The notes under the pieces: generated by a model
Database searches by the model: none
What the model was told of the DNA's origin: nothing
The model's input: only the letters and a program-made list of their open reading frames with translations
Program-made: the position numbers and the translations under genes
Assembly (NCBI RefSeq): GCF_030693775.1
Contig: NZ_JAUXZY010000002.1
Span: 1-64,000 of the forward strand
Direction of reading: 5' to 3'
DNA from: Polynucleobacter sp.
Lineage (GTDB): Bacteria; Pseudomonadota; Gammaproteobacteria; Burkholderiales; Burkholderiaceae
Length of the DNA: 64,000 nucleotides
In this document: piece after piece, positions 27,796 through 39,310 of the stretch
Layout of the letters: every line of letters starts with the position of its first letter
How positions within the stretch are numbered: the first letter of the stretch is position 1

Positions 27796-29324
27796 TCTCC
27801 GTAGAGTGGATGCCGCCCCTGATGTTTGCTGGCCTGATTGTCTTTATGTTGATCGGCTTTCCAGTGGCGTTTTCCTTGATGGCTGCCGGACTTTTCTTTG
27901 GTGTCATTGCGATCAGCCAAGGCTTTTTTGATCTCGTCTTTTTACAAGCCATACCGCAGCGTATTTTTGGTGGCGTACTAGCCAACGACTTATTGCTAGC
28001 GATCCCATTCTTCACCTTTATGGGGGCCATTCTGGAGCGCTGCGGCCTTGCAGAAGAAATGCTCGAGTCCATGAGTCAATTGTTTGGACGGATACGCGGC
28101 GGACTAGGATATTCGGTCATCATCGTGGGCTTTGTGCTGGGCGCAATCACGGGCACAGTCGCGGCCCAAGTCATTGCGATGGCCATGATCTCCTTGCCCA
28201 TCATGATCCGCTATGGCTACAACATGCGCTATGCCACTGGCGTATTAGCAGCCTCTGGCACGATTACCCAATTGGTACCGCCATCCCTTGTATTGATTGT
28301 GCTCGCCGATCAACTCAAAACGCAAACCGGCAGTGCCGATGTCGGCAACATGTACTTGGGAGCCTGGGGTCCATCCTTGATTCAGATTGGGCTTTTCGCG
28401 CTCTACACCTTTGCGCTCACACGCCTTAAACCAGATTGGCTACCGGCAGCACCATTAAGTGATGTGCAAACCAACGGCTGGGTGCTGTGGAAAAAATGCC
28501 TGCTCGGCATTATTCCATCTGCCGTTTTAATCTTTTTAGTCTTAGGCACCATTTTGCTCGGTATCGCCACTCCCACGGAGTCCGGTGCAATGGGTGCAAT
28601 GGGGGCTCTGTTACTCGCCTGGCTACGGCGCAGCAAAATTGCTAATCTCAAAAAACAAATTACCGAGTCCTATCAAAACACCATGCGCCTGACCTCGATG
28701 GTGATCTTTATTTTGATTGGATCCACCTGCTTCTCAGTGGTATTTCAGGGAGTGGATGGCGGCGTGTGGGTGGAGCACCTCTTTGCCAATATTCCCGGCG
28801 GCTGGATTGGATTTTTGATTGTGGTGAACATCCTGGTCTTTTTCTTGGCCTTCTTTTTAGACTTCTTTGAGATTGCCTTCATCATCGTCCCCTTGCTAGC
28901 GCCCGTCGCCGAAAAAATGCTTGCGCCGGTTTTACTCGGCGCCATGGATGGCAATCTGCAAGCTGCCGGCAATGCGGCCCTCGTGTGGTTTGGCGTCATG
29001 CTCTGCGTCAATATGCAGACATCCTTTATGCACCCGCCCTTTGGCTTTGCCCTATTTTATCTTCGTGGAGTTGCGCCTAAAGAGGTCAAAAGCAGTGACA
29101 TCTACTGGGGCGCTCTACCGTGGGTTGGTTTGCAACTCATCATGGTTGGCCTCGTGATTGCATTTCCGGCACTGGTCACTACGTTCTTGGATAAACCGCC
29201 TCCCGTCGCAATCAATTCAGAGTTTGACTTTACGAGCGGGCAAAGTGGTGAGGGAGATAAGGCCTCCCCCAAAGCAGATGAGAATGCGCCAGTCCGCTTT
29301 GAGCTTGAAAAACCCAGCCGATAA
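27792..29324 (+). CDS. TRAP transporter large permease (DctM type)
   Basis: A 510-residue protein with about 12 helices, carrying the DctM pattern FFTFMGAILERCGLAEEML and TGTVAAQVIAMAMISLPIMIRYGYN (the latter near 120-145). The last 45 residues are a hydrophilic, acidic extension (…GEGDKASPKADENAPVRF) beyond the usual end. It overlaps the small permease gene by four bases. TRAP systems carry C4-dicarboxylates, keto acids, sialic acid and others; without the binding protein the substrate cannot be inferred. Confidence 0.92.
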   Translation: MISVEWMPPLMFAGLIVFMLIGFPVAFSLMAAGLFFGVIAISQGFFDLVFLQAIPQRIFGGVLANDLLLAIPFFTFMGAILERCGLAEEMLESMSQLFGRIRGGLGYSVIIVGFVLGAITGTVAAQVIAMAMISLPIMIRYGYNMRYATGVLAASGTITQLVPPSLVLIVLADQLKTQTGSADVGNMYLGAWGPSLIQIGLFALYTFALTRLKPDWLPAAPLSDVQTNGWVLWKKCLLGIIPSAVLIFLVLGTILLGIATPTESGAMGAMGALLLAWLRRSKIANLKKQITESYQNTMRLTSMVIFILIGSTCFSVVFQGVDGGVWVEHLFANIPGGWIGFLIVVNILVFFLAFFLDFFEIAFIIVPLLAPVAEKMLAPVLLGAMDGNLQAAGNAALVWFGVMLCVNMQTSFMHPPFGFALFYLRGVAPKEVKSSDIYWGALPWVGLQLIMVGLVIAFPALVTTFLDKPPPVAINSEFDFTSGQSGEGDKASPKADENAPVRFELEKPSR

Positions 29325-29326
29325 TC

Positions 29327-31582
29327 TTATTTTTCTAAACGCACGCAATCGACATAGTATTCGCTGCGACCATCCACCTCGGTTTTTACGAGACCATGGA
29401 TATCGGTCTCAAAACCAGGAAACTGCGCATTAAAGTCGCGCGCAAAGTACAGATAGTCGACGATGCGTTTATTAAAGCGCTCGCCCGGAATCAGCAAGGG
29501 AATGCCAGGTGGATAGGGCGTAACCAACATCGCGGTAACGCGCCCTTCAAGCTGATCTAAAGGTACGCGATCGACTTTTTTGTGCGCCATTTGCGCCCAT
29601 GCATCCGAGGGCATCATTGCCGGTACCATGTCGGAGGTATACATCTCGGTCGTCATGCGCGCAACATCACGGCCTTTATAGAAGGCATGAATTTGCTGGC
29701 AAATGTCATTTAGGCCAACCCGCTCATAGCGTGGGTGCTTAGCCACAAACTCCGGCAATACTTTCCAGAGTGGCGCATTTTTATCAAAGTGATCTTTAAA
29801 TTGCTGTAGCTCGGTTACCAAGGTATTCCAGCGACCCTTGGTAATGCCAATGGTAAACATAATGAAGAAGGAATACAGCCCGCATTTCTCAACAATAATG
29901 CCGTGCTCAGCCAGATACTTGGTGACGATGCTCGCGGGTATACCAGTTGTGCCAAAGTTGCCTTCAATATCAAGGCCAGGGGTAACGATGGTAGCCTTGA
30001 TGGGGTCCAGCATATTGAAGTCGTTCGCCAACTTACCAAAATCATGCCAGCTAGCGTTGGGCTCTAAAACCCAGTCACTGCGCTCACCAATCCCATCTTC
30101 GGCCAAATGATCAGGGCCCCAGACCTTAAACCACCAGTCAGCACCAAATTGCTCATCGACCTCCCGCATGGCTCTGCGGAAATCCATCGCCTCCGCAATC
30201 GATTCTTCCACTAAGGTGGTTCCGCCGGGGGCTTCCATCATCGCAGCCGACACATCGCACGAGGCAATGATGGCGTACTGTGGACTGGTGGAGGTGTGCA
30301 TCAAATACGCTTCATTAAAGCAATCGCGATCCAATTTATGCTCATCCGCATCTTGCACCAAGACTTGCGATGCTTGCGATAAGCCAGCCAACAGTTTGTG
30401 GGTTGATTGGGTTGCGAACATCAAGCTTTTCTTAGTTCGCTTGCGGTCTGCGCCAATCGCATGCATGTCTTTATAGAATGGATGGAAGGCCGCATGCGGT
30501 AACCATGCCTCATCGAAATGCAAGGAATCCACCTTGCCGTCGAGCATCTCTTTAATCATCTCGACGTTATAAATAATGCCGTCATAGGTACTTTGCGTGA
30601 GGGTCATCACGCGGGGTATGGCGTTTTTGTCTTGAATAAAAGGGTTGGCATCGATTTTCTTTTTAATGTTCGCCCATTCAAACTCTTCCTTCGGAATCGG
30701 GCCAATGATGCCAAGATGGTTACGCGTTGGCATCAGGAAAATCGGAATCGCGCCCATCATCGTGATCGAATGAATCACCGATTTATGGCAATTGCGATCA
30801 ACTAAAACAATGTCACCCGGGGCAACGGTCGAGTGCCAAACAATCTTGTTGGACGTGGACGTGCCATTGGTGACAAAAAACAAGTGATCGGCATTGAAAA
30901 TTCGCGCGGCATTGTGTTCGCTGGCTAGAACTGGGCCGGTGTGGTCAAGCAACTGACCTAATTCTTCAACGGCATTACATACGTCGGCGCGCAGCATATT
31001 CTCACCAAAGAATTGATGAAACATGCGGCCCACTGGACTTTTAAGGAAAGCAACACCGCCCGAGTGGCCGGGGCAATGCCAGGAATACGAGCCTTCAGAC
31101 GCGTAATGTGTCAGGGCACGGAAGAAGGGAGGCGCTAATGAGTCGAGGTAGACCTTCGCTTCGCGGATGATGTGGCGCGCCACAAATTCTGGCGTGTCTT
31201 CATTCATATGAATGAAGCCATGCAACTCACGCAAAATATCATTGGGCATGTGGCGTGAGGTACGGGTCTCGCCATACAAGAAAATTGGAATGTCTTCATT
31301 GCGCTTACGCACTTCGGCAACAAAGGCGCGCAGGTTATTCAAAGCGGGCAAATCATTGTCTTCGGTATCGCTGATGAACTCCTCATCATCAATCGATAAA
31401 ACAAAACAGGAGGCGCGCGAGGCTTGCTGTGCGAATGACGTTAAGTCCCCATAACTCGTTAGGCCAATCACTTCGATGCCCTCGCCTTCGATGGCTAAAG
31501 CCAGGTCGCGAATACCGGAACCTGAAATATTTTCAGAGCGAAAGTCCTCATCAATAATGATGATTGGGAAACGAAATTTCAT
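29327..31582 (-). CDS. Arginine/lysine/ornithine decarboxylase (fold III, PLP)
   Basis: A 751-residue large-type decarboxylase with three parts: an N-terminal response-regulator-like wing domain (about 1-130), a PLP core with the Schiff-base Lys in STHKLLAGLSQ (near 395), HFDEAWLPHAAFH and SWHCPGHSGGVAF, and a C-terminal domain. It converts a basic amino acid to agmatine, cadaverine or putrescine; which one is not readable by eye. I start at MKFRFPII, 31582; the extra upstream residues of the longer frame overlap dcd and are unlike the family. It converges on the TRAP genes, two bases apart. Confidence 0.9.
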   Translation of the reverse strand: MKFRFPIIIIDEDFRSENISGSGIRDLALAIEGEGIEVIGLTSYGDLTSFAQQASRASCFVLSIDDEEFISDTEDNDLPALNNLRAFVAEVRKRNEDIPIFLYGETRTSRHMPNDILRELHGFIHMNEDTPEFVARHIIREAKVYLDSLAPPFFRALTHYASEGSYSWHCPGHSGGVAFLKSPVGRMFHQFFGENMLRADVCNAVEELGQLLDHTGPVLASEHNAARIFNADHLFFVTNGTSTSNKIVWHSTVAPGDIVLVDRNCHKSVIHSITMMGAIPIFLMPTRNHLGIIGPIPKEEFEWANIKKKIDANPFIQDKNAIPRVMTLTQSTYDGIIYNVEMIKEMLDGKVDSLHFDEAWLPHAAFHPFYKDMHAIGADRKRTKKSLMFATQSTHKLLAGLSQASQVLVQDADEHKLDRDCFNEAYLMHTSTSPQYAIIASCDVSAAMMEAPGGTTLVEESIAEAMDFRRAMREVDEQFGADWWFKVWGPDHLAEDGIGERSDWVLEPNASWHDFGKLANDFNMLDPIKATIVTPGLDIEGNFGTTGIPASIVTKYLAEHGIIVEKCGLYSFFIMFTIGITKGRWNTLVTELQQFKDHFDKNAPLWKVLPEFVAKHPRYERVGLNDICQQIHAFYKGRDVARMTTEMYTSDMVPAMMPSDAWAQMAHKKVDRVPLDQLEGRVTAMLVTPYPPGIPLLIPGERFNKRIVDYLYFARDFNAQFPGFETDIHGLVKTEVDGRSEYYVDCVRLEK

Positions 31583-31611
31583 GTGTGCCTTTGGAAAATT
31601 GCCTAATGCAA

Positions 31612-32178
31612 TTAGGTCTTCGGTAGCGTAACGCCCTGCTGCCCTTGGTACTTGCCGCCGCGGTCCTTGTACGAGGTCCCGCAAACTTCATCGCTTTCAA
31701 AAAAGAGGACTTGAGCACACCCCTCGCCCGCATAGATTTTTGCTGGCAGTGGCGTGGTGTTTGAAAACTCGAGGGTGACATACCCTTCCCACTCAGGCTC
31801 AAATGGAGTGACGTTCACAATAATGCCGCAGCGTGCATACGTGCTCTTACCAACGCAGATCGTCAGAACGCTGCGTGGGATTTTGAAGTATTCGACCGTA
31901 CGGGCCAGAGCAAAGGAGTTGGGCGGAATAATGCACACATCTCCTTGAAAATCCACAAAGGATTTTTCATCGAAATGCTTTGGGTCCACAATCGTGCTGT
32001 TGATGTTGGTGAAGATCTTGAATTCATTTGCACAACGAATGTCGTAACCGTAGCTCGAGGTACCGTAGCTCACGATTTTTTGTCCAGCGGCGTCTTGGCG
32101 GATTTGGCCAGGCTCAAACGGGCTGATCATGCCCTCTTCGGCCATACGGCGAATCCAGTGGTCGGATTTAATAGTCAT
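31612..32178 (-). CDS. dcd: dCTP deaminase
   Basis: A 188-residue Dcd making dUTP from dCTP for thymidylate synthesis. [10 protein letters not shown] (substrate loop) and the catalytic Glu in [19 protein letters not shown] are present, as is the C-terminal [17 protein letters not shown]. Length matches E. coli (193). No Shine-Dalgarno precedes the ATG; instead TACAAT stands six bases before it. The decarboxylase gene follows after 29 bases on the same strand. Confidence 0.96.
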   Translation of the reverse strand: MTIKSDHWIRRMAEEGMISPFEPGQIRQDAAGQKIVSYGTSSYGYDIRCANEFKIFTNINSTIVDPKHFDEKSFVDFQGDVCIIPPNSFALARTVEYFKIPRSVLTICVGKSTYARCGIIVNVTPFEPEWEGYVTLEFSNTTPLPAKIYAGEGCAQVLFFESDEVCGTSYKDRGGKYQGQQGVTLPKT

Positions 32179-32184
32179 GGCGGA

Positions 32185-32190
32185 ATTGTA
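32185..32190 (-). promoter_or_regulatory. -10 element six bases before the dcd start
   Basis: On the minus strand TACAAT is followed by TCCGCC and the dcd ATG. This spacing places the expected transcription start on the A of the start codon. A matching -35 is not evident. Confidence 0.38.
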
Positions 32191-32219
32191 AAACCAACCT
32201 GACCCCGAAGACCATCTAT

Positions 32220-33062
32220 TTACTGCTTGGGCGGACTAAAAACAACCCGCTCAGGGGCGTTGTAAATCTCAAAATGGGTTCCAGAGCAACGTGACAGAAG
32301 CGTCAGGTGGGTCTTTCGGGCAAGCTCAAGGCCCATCTGGGTTACACCGGAACGCGTCAGTAGAAAGGGGATGCCCATCTGCGCACCCTTAATGACCATC
32401 TCCGAGGTTAAGCGCCCGGTCGTAAAAAACACCAAATCCCGACCCGCCTTGTCAGCCAGCCACATCAGCCCAGAAATCGAGTCCACTGCATTGTGGCGGC
32501 CCACGTCCTCAATAAAGTGGAGCAATTCCACCTGATCCTCGCCCTTGCGCTCAAATACAGCGCAGGCATGCACTGAGCCGGATTTCTTGTAGATGGTGTC
32601 ATGCTGGCGAATTTGGTCGATGAGGTCCACAATCGCCGCCTGATTCAAGGTGGGGCCATCCGCCAGGCGGATTTGCTCCATTTCCTCGATTAAGCCGCCA
32701 AACATCGTGCCCTGTCCGCAGCCGGTGGTCACAATGCGCTTACTGGTCATTTGATCGATATCGACGGTGCTGCGCCGGGTTTTGACTGCGGCTGAATCCG
32801 TTTCCCAGTCAACCTGAATGCTTTCGATGTCATCCGGCGATTCCACCAAACGCTGGTTACGCAAATAGCCCAGCACCAAGGCCTCAGGGGCGCTACCGAG
32901 GGTCATGAGGGTGACAAGCTCACGCTTGTCCAAATAAATCGTTAGCGAGCGCTCACCCGGTACATGGACGGTTTTATGACGGCCGGCCTCATCGATGATC
33001 TGGACCTCATGGATGAGAGGGACAGAAGCATTGGACATCGCAATTCGGGGATTTACTGCCAT
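32220..33062 (-). CDS. fdhD: Formate dehydrogenase accessory sulfurtransferase FdhD
   Basis: A 280-residue FdhD, which passes sulfur from a cysteine desulfurase to the molybdenum cofactor of formate dehydrogenase. The family core [14 protein letters not shown] and [27 protein letters not shown] is intact. The redox loop reads [12 protein letters not shown], so the second Cys of the E. coli CxxC is Gly and only the first remains. AAGGAAG lies seven bases before the ATG at 33062. Formate dehydrogenase genes are outside the window; formate is the product of the oxalate module 5 kb away. Confidence 0.93.
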   Translation of the reverse strand: MAVNPRIAMSNASVPLIHEVQIIDEAGRHKTVHVPGERSLTIYLDKRELVTLMTLGSAPEALVLGYLRNQRLVESPDDIESIQVDWETDSAAVKTRRSTVDIDQMTSKRIVTTGCGQGTMFGGLIEEMEQIRLADGPTLNQAAIVDLIDQIRQHDTIYKKSGSVHACAVFERKGEDQVELLHFIEDVGRHNAVDSISGLMWLADKAGRDLVFFTTGRLTSEMVIKGAQMGIPFLLTRSGVTQMGLELARKTHLTLLSRCSGTHFEIYNAPERVVFSPPKQ

Positions 33063-33202
33063 ACACGTCTTCCTTGATTCATTCTTGTCATTTTAAATGC
33101 GAGCTTTACTTTAACCGCAGTCTAAAATCCATGCTCTAGCAGCATAATTCACCCGATAAGCCTAATTTTGCCTTTTTACCCAAACCGTACCCCGCCTACA
33201 GT

Positions 33203-34873
33203 ATGAGTCGTTCGCCACGCCGCCTTTTAGTTACCTCTGCCCTGCCTTATGCCAATGGGCAGATTCACATTGGCCATTTGGTGGAATACATTCAAACCGA
33301 TATTTGGGTTCGCTATCAACGGATGCAGGGTCACGAAGTGCATTACATGGGAGCAGATGACACCCATGGCACCCCCATCATGCTGCGCGCCGAGAAAGAG
33401 GGACTGACCCCCAAAGAGTTAATTGCTAAGGTCTGGCAAGAACATAAGCGCGACTTTGATGCATTTTTAATCTCCTTCGATCACTACTACACCACCGATA
33501 GCCCAGAAAATGAAAAGTTGGCAGGAGATATTTACCTCAAGCTTCGTGACGCAGGTCTGATTGAAAAGCGCGCCATCGAGCAGGCCTACGATCCCGTAAA
33601 AGAAATGTTCCTCCCGGATCGCTTTATTAAAGGCAAGTGTCCTAAATGCAAAGCGCCCGATCAATATGGCGACTCCTGTGAAAAATGCGGCGCCACCTAC
33701 GCGCCTACCGATTTAATTGATCCCTTCTCGGTCGTCAGTGGCGCGACACCGATTCGCAAAGTATCTGATCACTACTTCTTCAAGTTATCCGATCCCCGCT
33801 GTGAAACCTTCTTGCGCGACTGGACTCAGGTCCGCACACCACTGCAATCCGAAGCCCGCAACAAAATGAAAGAGTGGGTTGGGCAAGCTGGTGACAGTAA
33901 ATTAGGTGATTGGGATATTTCGCGCGATGCCCCCTACTTTGGCTTTGAAATCCCCGATGCCCCTGGCAAGTATTTTTATGTCTGGCTCGATGCGCCCATT
34001 GGCTATTACGCCAGTTTCTTAAAATACTGCACTGACAAAGGTCTGGATTTTAATGAGTGGGTAAGAGCGGACAGCACAACTGAGCAGTACCACTTTATTG
34101 GCAAAGACATTTTGTATTTCCACACCTTGTTTTGGCCTGCTACCTTGCATTTCGCTGGCTACCGCACCCCCACCAACGTATTCGCGCACGGCTTTCTGAC
34201 GGTCGACGGTGAAAAGATGAGTAAGTCACGTGGCACTCTGATCTCAGCCAACAGTGTCATTGAGTCGGGCTTTAATCCTGAGTGGTTCCGCTACTACTTT
34301 GCGACCAAGCTCAACGACAGCATGGAGGATCTTGACCTCAATCTGAGCGACTTCGTTGCACGGGTCAATAGTGACTTGATTGGCAAGTACATCAATATTG
34401 CGAGTCGCAGCGCTGGCTTTTTGGTGAAGCGTTTTGGTGGTGTGGTTGTGGACGATGCCATGCAACATCCCTTGCTGATGTCGATTCGATCAGCCAATAC
34501 CAAGATTGCTGAACTGTATGAAGGACGCGAGTTTGCGAAAGCCGTTCGCGCCATTATGGAATTGGCAGATCAAGTCAACGCCTTTGTCGATGAAAACAAA
34601 CCATGGGACATCGCCAAAGATCCCGAGCGCACAGCCGATCTTCAGGCAATTTGCAGCGTGACCTTGGAAGCATTTCGGTGTTTAAGTCTGTACCTCAAAC
34701 CAGTATTGCCGCAGGTTGCTGCCGGTGTTGAACGTTTTTTATGTGTAGCGCCGATGGCCTGGAGCGACATCAATACACCCCTCTCTAGCCAGCAGCCCAT
34801 CCTGCCCTATACCCATCTCATGAGCCGCGTTGAGCCGGCTCAAATTGACGCTCTATTAGCAGCCAATAGCTAA
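33203..34873 (+). CDS. metG: Methionyl-tRNA synthetase without C-terminal tRNA-binding domain
   Basis: A 556-residue class Ia synthetase. The HIGH motif reads HIGH in [11 protein letters not shown] (near 24), KMSKS is exact in [10 protein letters not shown] (near 338), and the zinc knuckle CPKC...CEKC lies near 147-163. It stops about 120 residues before the end of E. coli MetG, right after the anticodon-binding helical domain; the EMAP/Trbp111-like dimerisation domain is missing. The 115 bases after the stop show no remnant of it. An engineered E. coli enzyme of 551 residues is an active monomer, so this one should work. It is divergent from fdhD (140 bases apart). Confidence 0.93.
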   Translation: MSRSPRRLLVTSALPYANGQIHIGHLVEYIQTDIWVRYQRMQGHEVHYMGADDTHGTPIMLRAEKEGLTPKELIAKVWQEHKRDFDAFLISFDHYYTTDSPENEKLAGDIYLKLRDAGLIEKRAIEQAYDPVKEMFLPDRFIKGKCPKCKAPDQYGDSCEKCGATYAPTDLIDPFSVVSGATPIRKVSDHYFFKLSDPRCETFLRDWTQVRTPLQSEARNKMKEWVGQAGDSKLGDWDISRDAPYFGFEIPDAPGKYFYVWLDAPIGYYASFLKYCTDKGLDFNEWVRADSTTEQYHFIGKDILYFHTLFWPATLHFAGYRTPTNVFAHGFLTVDGEKMSKSRGTLISANSVIESGFNPEWFRYYFATKLNDSMEDLDLNLSDFVARVNSDLIGKYINIASRSAGFLVKRFGGVVVDDAMQHPLLMSIRSANTKIAELYEGREFAKAVRAIMELADQVNAFVDENKPWDIAKDPERTADLQAICSVTLEAFRCLSLYLKPVLPQVAAGVERFLCVAPMAWSDINTPLSSQQPILPYTHLMSRVEPAQIDALLAANS

Positions 34874-34988
34874 AAACGGGATGTCGACACAAATCTGACT
34901 TAGGCCATACAAAATCGTTAATAATGAGGGTTGCCCAGTTCCCTGGGATTTTATAAGTTATTGAATTTATTGAGAATTAAGTATCGAT

Positions 34989-35169
34989 ATGCGTAAATAC
35001 CAATCTGACGTCACCGTATTTCTTGAAAAACTCAAAGCGGCTAAACCCACCTTGGAGCAAGAACAGCAAGCTGGGCGCGCCCTCCTTTGGGACAAAGAAC
35101 CAGTCAGCCTTGATGAGCAGCGCCGCCTAAAGGCCGCCAAAGTGAAACAACGGGCCTACGTTTATTCCA

Positions 35170-35177
<8 letters not shown>
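34989..35177 (+). CDS. DUF3460 family protein
   Basis: A 62-residue basic protein with the family pattern KYQSDVTVFLEKLK, QQAGRALLWDK and C-terminal VKQRAYVY. It is probably helical, with no membrane segment. Its function is unknown. It overlaps the start of scpA by eight bases, so the two are likely co-translated, a gene pair common in Burkholderiales. Confidence 0.88.
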
Positions 35178-36881
<1,704 letters not shown>

Positions 36882-36911
36882 GCCTAATACTCCGGGCCTA
36901 TTTCGCTTTTC

Positions 36912-37844
36912 CTAGGCAGTAAAAAATTGCTCTACCGCTAAGCCAAGGCTTTTAGCTAACTCTGCACCGCTGACTTTACCAGCAGGTCCTTTGGCTTTTA
37001 ATACCTCAATCTGACCACCATGGCAGGCCACAAAAAAGGATTCGGAACCAATCGCCGTGATTTGCCCAGGCTTACCTTTGACGGCGCCGTAGGTCGCCGT
37101 GACGTGTTTCTTGACGTCATAAATCTGTACTTTTTGTTCGCCAACCATGGTCCAAGCGCCAGGCGCCGGATTGCAGGCCCGAATCAAGTTATGGATCTGC
37201 GTAATGTGGTTTGACCAATGGATGCGAGCGGCCGCCTGATCGAACCAGCCTTCGTAATTAGCAAGGGCCTCGTCTTGCACAACCTCTTGGTGCTTGCCTG
37301 CAGCAACCAGATCAGCAGCCTCTAATAGCGCCTGCACCCCAAGCGGAAATAGGTGATCAAAGTAAACCGATCCCAAGGTATCGTTCGCGCCAATGGCGAC
37401 CTCTTTTTGCAAAATCACTTCGCCCTCATCCAGACCATCGGATGGCCGGAAAATGGTAAGGCCTGTCTTGGTCTCGCCTAAAGCAATAGCCCAGTTAATG
37501 GCGCTGGGACCACGGTACTTTGGCAGCAATGAGGGATGGTATTGAATCGTGCCCAAGCGCGGTATCTTGGCGAGCTCTTGGGGGACAAATTGCAACACAT
37601 AGGCCATCACGCAAATGTCTGCGCCGCTGTTGCGCATTGCCTCAGCCGCCTCTGGCCCCTTGAGCGAGGCAAATTGCAAGGGCACGAGGCCTTTCGCAAG
37701 AGTTGCCTCTTTCAAAATCTCAGGCTTGGTGGCTTTGGGATTGTCCGGAGGACAAAACACCGCAACCACCTCGTCACCACGCTCTAAAAAGGCCTCTAAA
37801 GCAGCCTTACCAAAATCTTGACTGCCGATTAGAGCAACTTTCAT
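36912..37844 (-). CDS. Formyltransferase-family protein resembling 10-formyl-THF hydrolase domain
   Basis: A 310-residue stand-alone protein with the fold of methionyl-tRNA formyltransferase, but closer by eye to the N-terminal hydrolase domain of 10-formyltetrahydrofolate dehydrogenase (ALDH1L). Evidence: YHPSLLPKYRGPSAINWAI with catalytic His but Gln in place of the usual Asn, DGLDEGEVILQKE with catalytic Asp, and ANYEGWFDQAAARIHW. A C-terminal OB-like domain follows from about 205. No aldehyde dehydrogenase domain is fused. The ATG abuts the end of the upstream CoA-transferase gene (no gap), so it belongs to the oxalate/formyl-CoA module. A role in moving the formyl group between CoA, folate and formate is inference. 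Confidence 0.8.
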   Translation of the reverse strand: MKVALIGSQDFGKAALEAFLERGDEVVAVFCPPDNPKATKPEILKEATLAKGLVPLQFASLKGPEAAEAMRNSGADICVMAYVLQFVPQELAKIPRLGTIQYHPSLLPKYRGPSAINWAIALGETKTGLTIFRPSDGLDEGEVILQKEVAIGANDTLGSVYFDHLFPLGVQALLEAADLVAAGKHQEVVQDEALANYEGWFDQAAARIHWSNHITQIHNLIRACNPAPGAWTMVGEQKVQIYDVKKHVTATYGAVKGKPGQITAIGSESFFVACHGGQIEVLKAKGPAGKVSGAELAKSLGLAVEQFFTA

Positions 37845-39092
37845 CTAGATCACTTTCCGATGGCGTAAATCGATCAGATCGTCGATGTTAAATCCGAGCT
37901 CTTGCAAGATCTCATCGGTATGTTCACCAAGCAATGGTGAACGCGTGACGTCAGTTTCGCTATCGGACAACTTGATGGGGTTGCCCACGGTTAAGTACTT
38001 GCCCCGAATCGGGTGATCGACTTCAACAATCGTGCCGGTAGCGCGCAAGGCTGGCTCTTCGGCGATTTCTTTCATCGACAGAATTGGGCCGCATGGCACA
38101 TCATATTTATTCAATGTATCCATCACCTCAAACTTGGTTTTGGTCATGGTCCATTTTTCGATCTCACCAAAGATTTGCATGAGCCTTGGCAAGCGCGCCA
38201 TGGGAGAAGAGAAGTCATGGTCAGTAATCCACTCTTCTTTGCCAATCACCTTACAAATCGCTTCCCATACGGCAGCCTGAACGACGACATAAATGTAGGA
38301 GTTGGGGTCGGTTTCCCAGCCTTTGCATTTCAGAATCCAGCCGGGCTGTCCACCACCAGACGCATTGCCGGCACGAGGCACTGCTTCACCGAAATGGCCA
38401 TTCGGGAACTGCGGATACTCTTGCATGGTGCCATTGCGCTCGAGGCGCTGCTGGTCGCGCAACTTCACGCGGCACAAGTTCAATACGGCGTCTTGCATCG
38501 CAGCCTGCACACGTTGACCACGACCCGAGTGGGTGCGCTGATACAAAGCTGTAACGATACCTAAGGCCAAATGCAAACCGGTTCCACTATCGCCAATCTG
38601 CGCGCCCGTTACCATTGGCGGGCCATCATCAAAACCAGTAGTGGATGCTGAGCCGCCTGCGCACTGCGCTACGTTTTCGTATACCTTGCAGTCTTCATAA
38701 GGTCCTGGACCAAAGCCTTTGATCGATGCCATGATCATGCGTGGATTGAGATGCTGTATGTGCTCCCAAGTAAAGCCCATGCGATCCAAAGCACCTGGAG
38801 CAAAGTTTTCCACTAAGACATCGCACTCTTTAATCAAGCGCTCGAGAATATCCTTGCCCTCAGGAGTTTTGGTATTGACTGTAATCGAGCGTTTATTGTG
38901 ATTCAGCATGGTGAAATACAAACTATCCGCATCGGGTATATCGCGTAATTGACCGCGGGTAGCATCACCCTCACCCGAGCGCTCCACCTTAATTACATCC
39001 GCGCCAAACCAAGCCAATAATTGGGTACAAGTTGGCCCCGATTGAACGTGCGTGAAATCGAGGATTTTCACCCCCTCAAGTGCTTTTGCCAT
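37845..39092 (-). CDS. Class III CoA-transferase, formyl-CoA transferase paralogue
   Basis: A 415-residue family III CoA-transferase very similar to the frc product downstream in sequence order (39311-40561). The catalytic Asp is in [13 protein letters not shown] (near 168), [26 protein letters not shown] opens the protein, and the glycine loop [11 protein letters not shown] is present. Compared with Frc of Oxalobacter formigenes it has [13 protein letters not shown] where that has [13 protein letters not shown], so the acyl pocket may differ; oxalate/formyl-CoA or another acid pair are possible. AGGA lies eight bases before the ATG. It is separated from frc by a terminator and is followed without gap by the formyltransferase gene. 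Confidence 0.87.
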   Translation of the reverse strand: MAKALEGVKILDFTHVQSGPTCTQLLAWFGADVIKVERSGEGDATRGQLRDIPDADSLYFTMLNHNKRSITVNTKTPEGKDILERLIKECDVLVENFAPGALDRMGFTWEHIQHLNPRMIMASIKGFGPGPYEDCKVYENVAQCAGGSASTTGFDDGPPMVTGAQIGDSGTGLHLALGIVTALYQRTHSGRGQRVQAAMQDAVLNLCRVKLRDQQRLERNGTMQEYPQFPNGHFGEAVPRAGNASGGGQPGWILKCKGWETDPNSYIYVVVQAAVWEAICKVIGKEEWITDHDFSSPMARLPRLMQIFGEIEKWTMTKTKFEVMDTLNKYDVPCGPILSMKEIAEEPALRATGTIVEVDHPIRGKYLTVGNPIKLSDSETDVTRSPLLGEHTDEILQELGFNIDDLIDLRHRKVI

Positions 39093-39257
39093 AACAGTAG
39101 TCCTAATAAGAATTGAAATTTTGAATTAATCAAATTCTACCAGTCGGCACTACCCTGAATTCCAGGTGCGCCACAGGCCCTGTATCCCCTAGTTATCAAG
39201 CCCTGAAACTGGATTTCGCATTGTGCGATTTAGCCTGATTCTGGGTAAATTAAGCAA

Positions 39258-39286
39258 TAAAAAAGGCGCCCACATGGAGCGCCTTA
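39258..39286 (-). terminator. Rho-independent terminator after frc
   Basis: On the minus strand AAGGCGC and GCGCCTT pair (39263-39269 with 39279-39285) and are followed by a T-run (TTTTTTATT). It lies 25 bases past the frc stop codon and so should end the oxc-frc transcript before the second CoA-transferase gene. The rest of the 218-base gap holds a perfect small dyad, TCGCA-TTG-TGCGA at 39216-39228, which may be an operator for the downstream unit. Confidence 0.75.
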
Positions 39287-39310
39287 AAGGATCAAACTAA
39301 TTTATTGTTA

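Noticed and set aside
38013..38564. 183-codon open frame opposite the second CoA-transferase
   Set aside because: Antisense to a conserved gene, with a His/Phe-rich composition typical of shadow frames.
39121..39133. TTGAATTAATCAA as a second FNR-type box in the oxalate module
   Set aside because: The half-sites are five bases apart instead of six and the sequence is not symmetrical, so it does not fit the FNR pattern.
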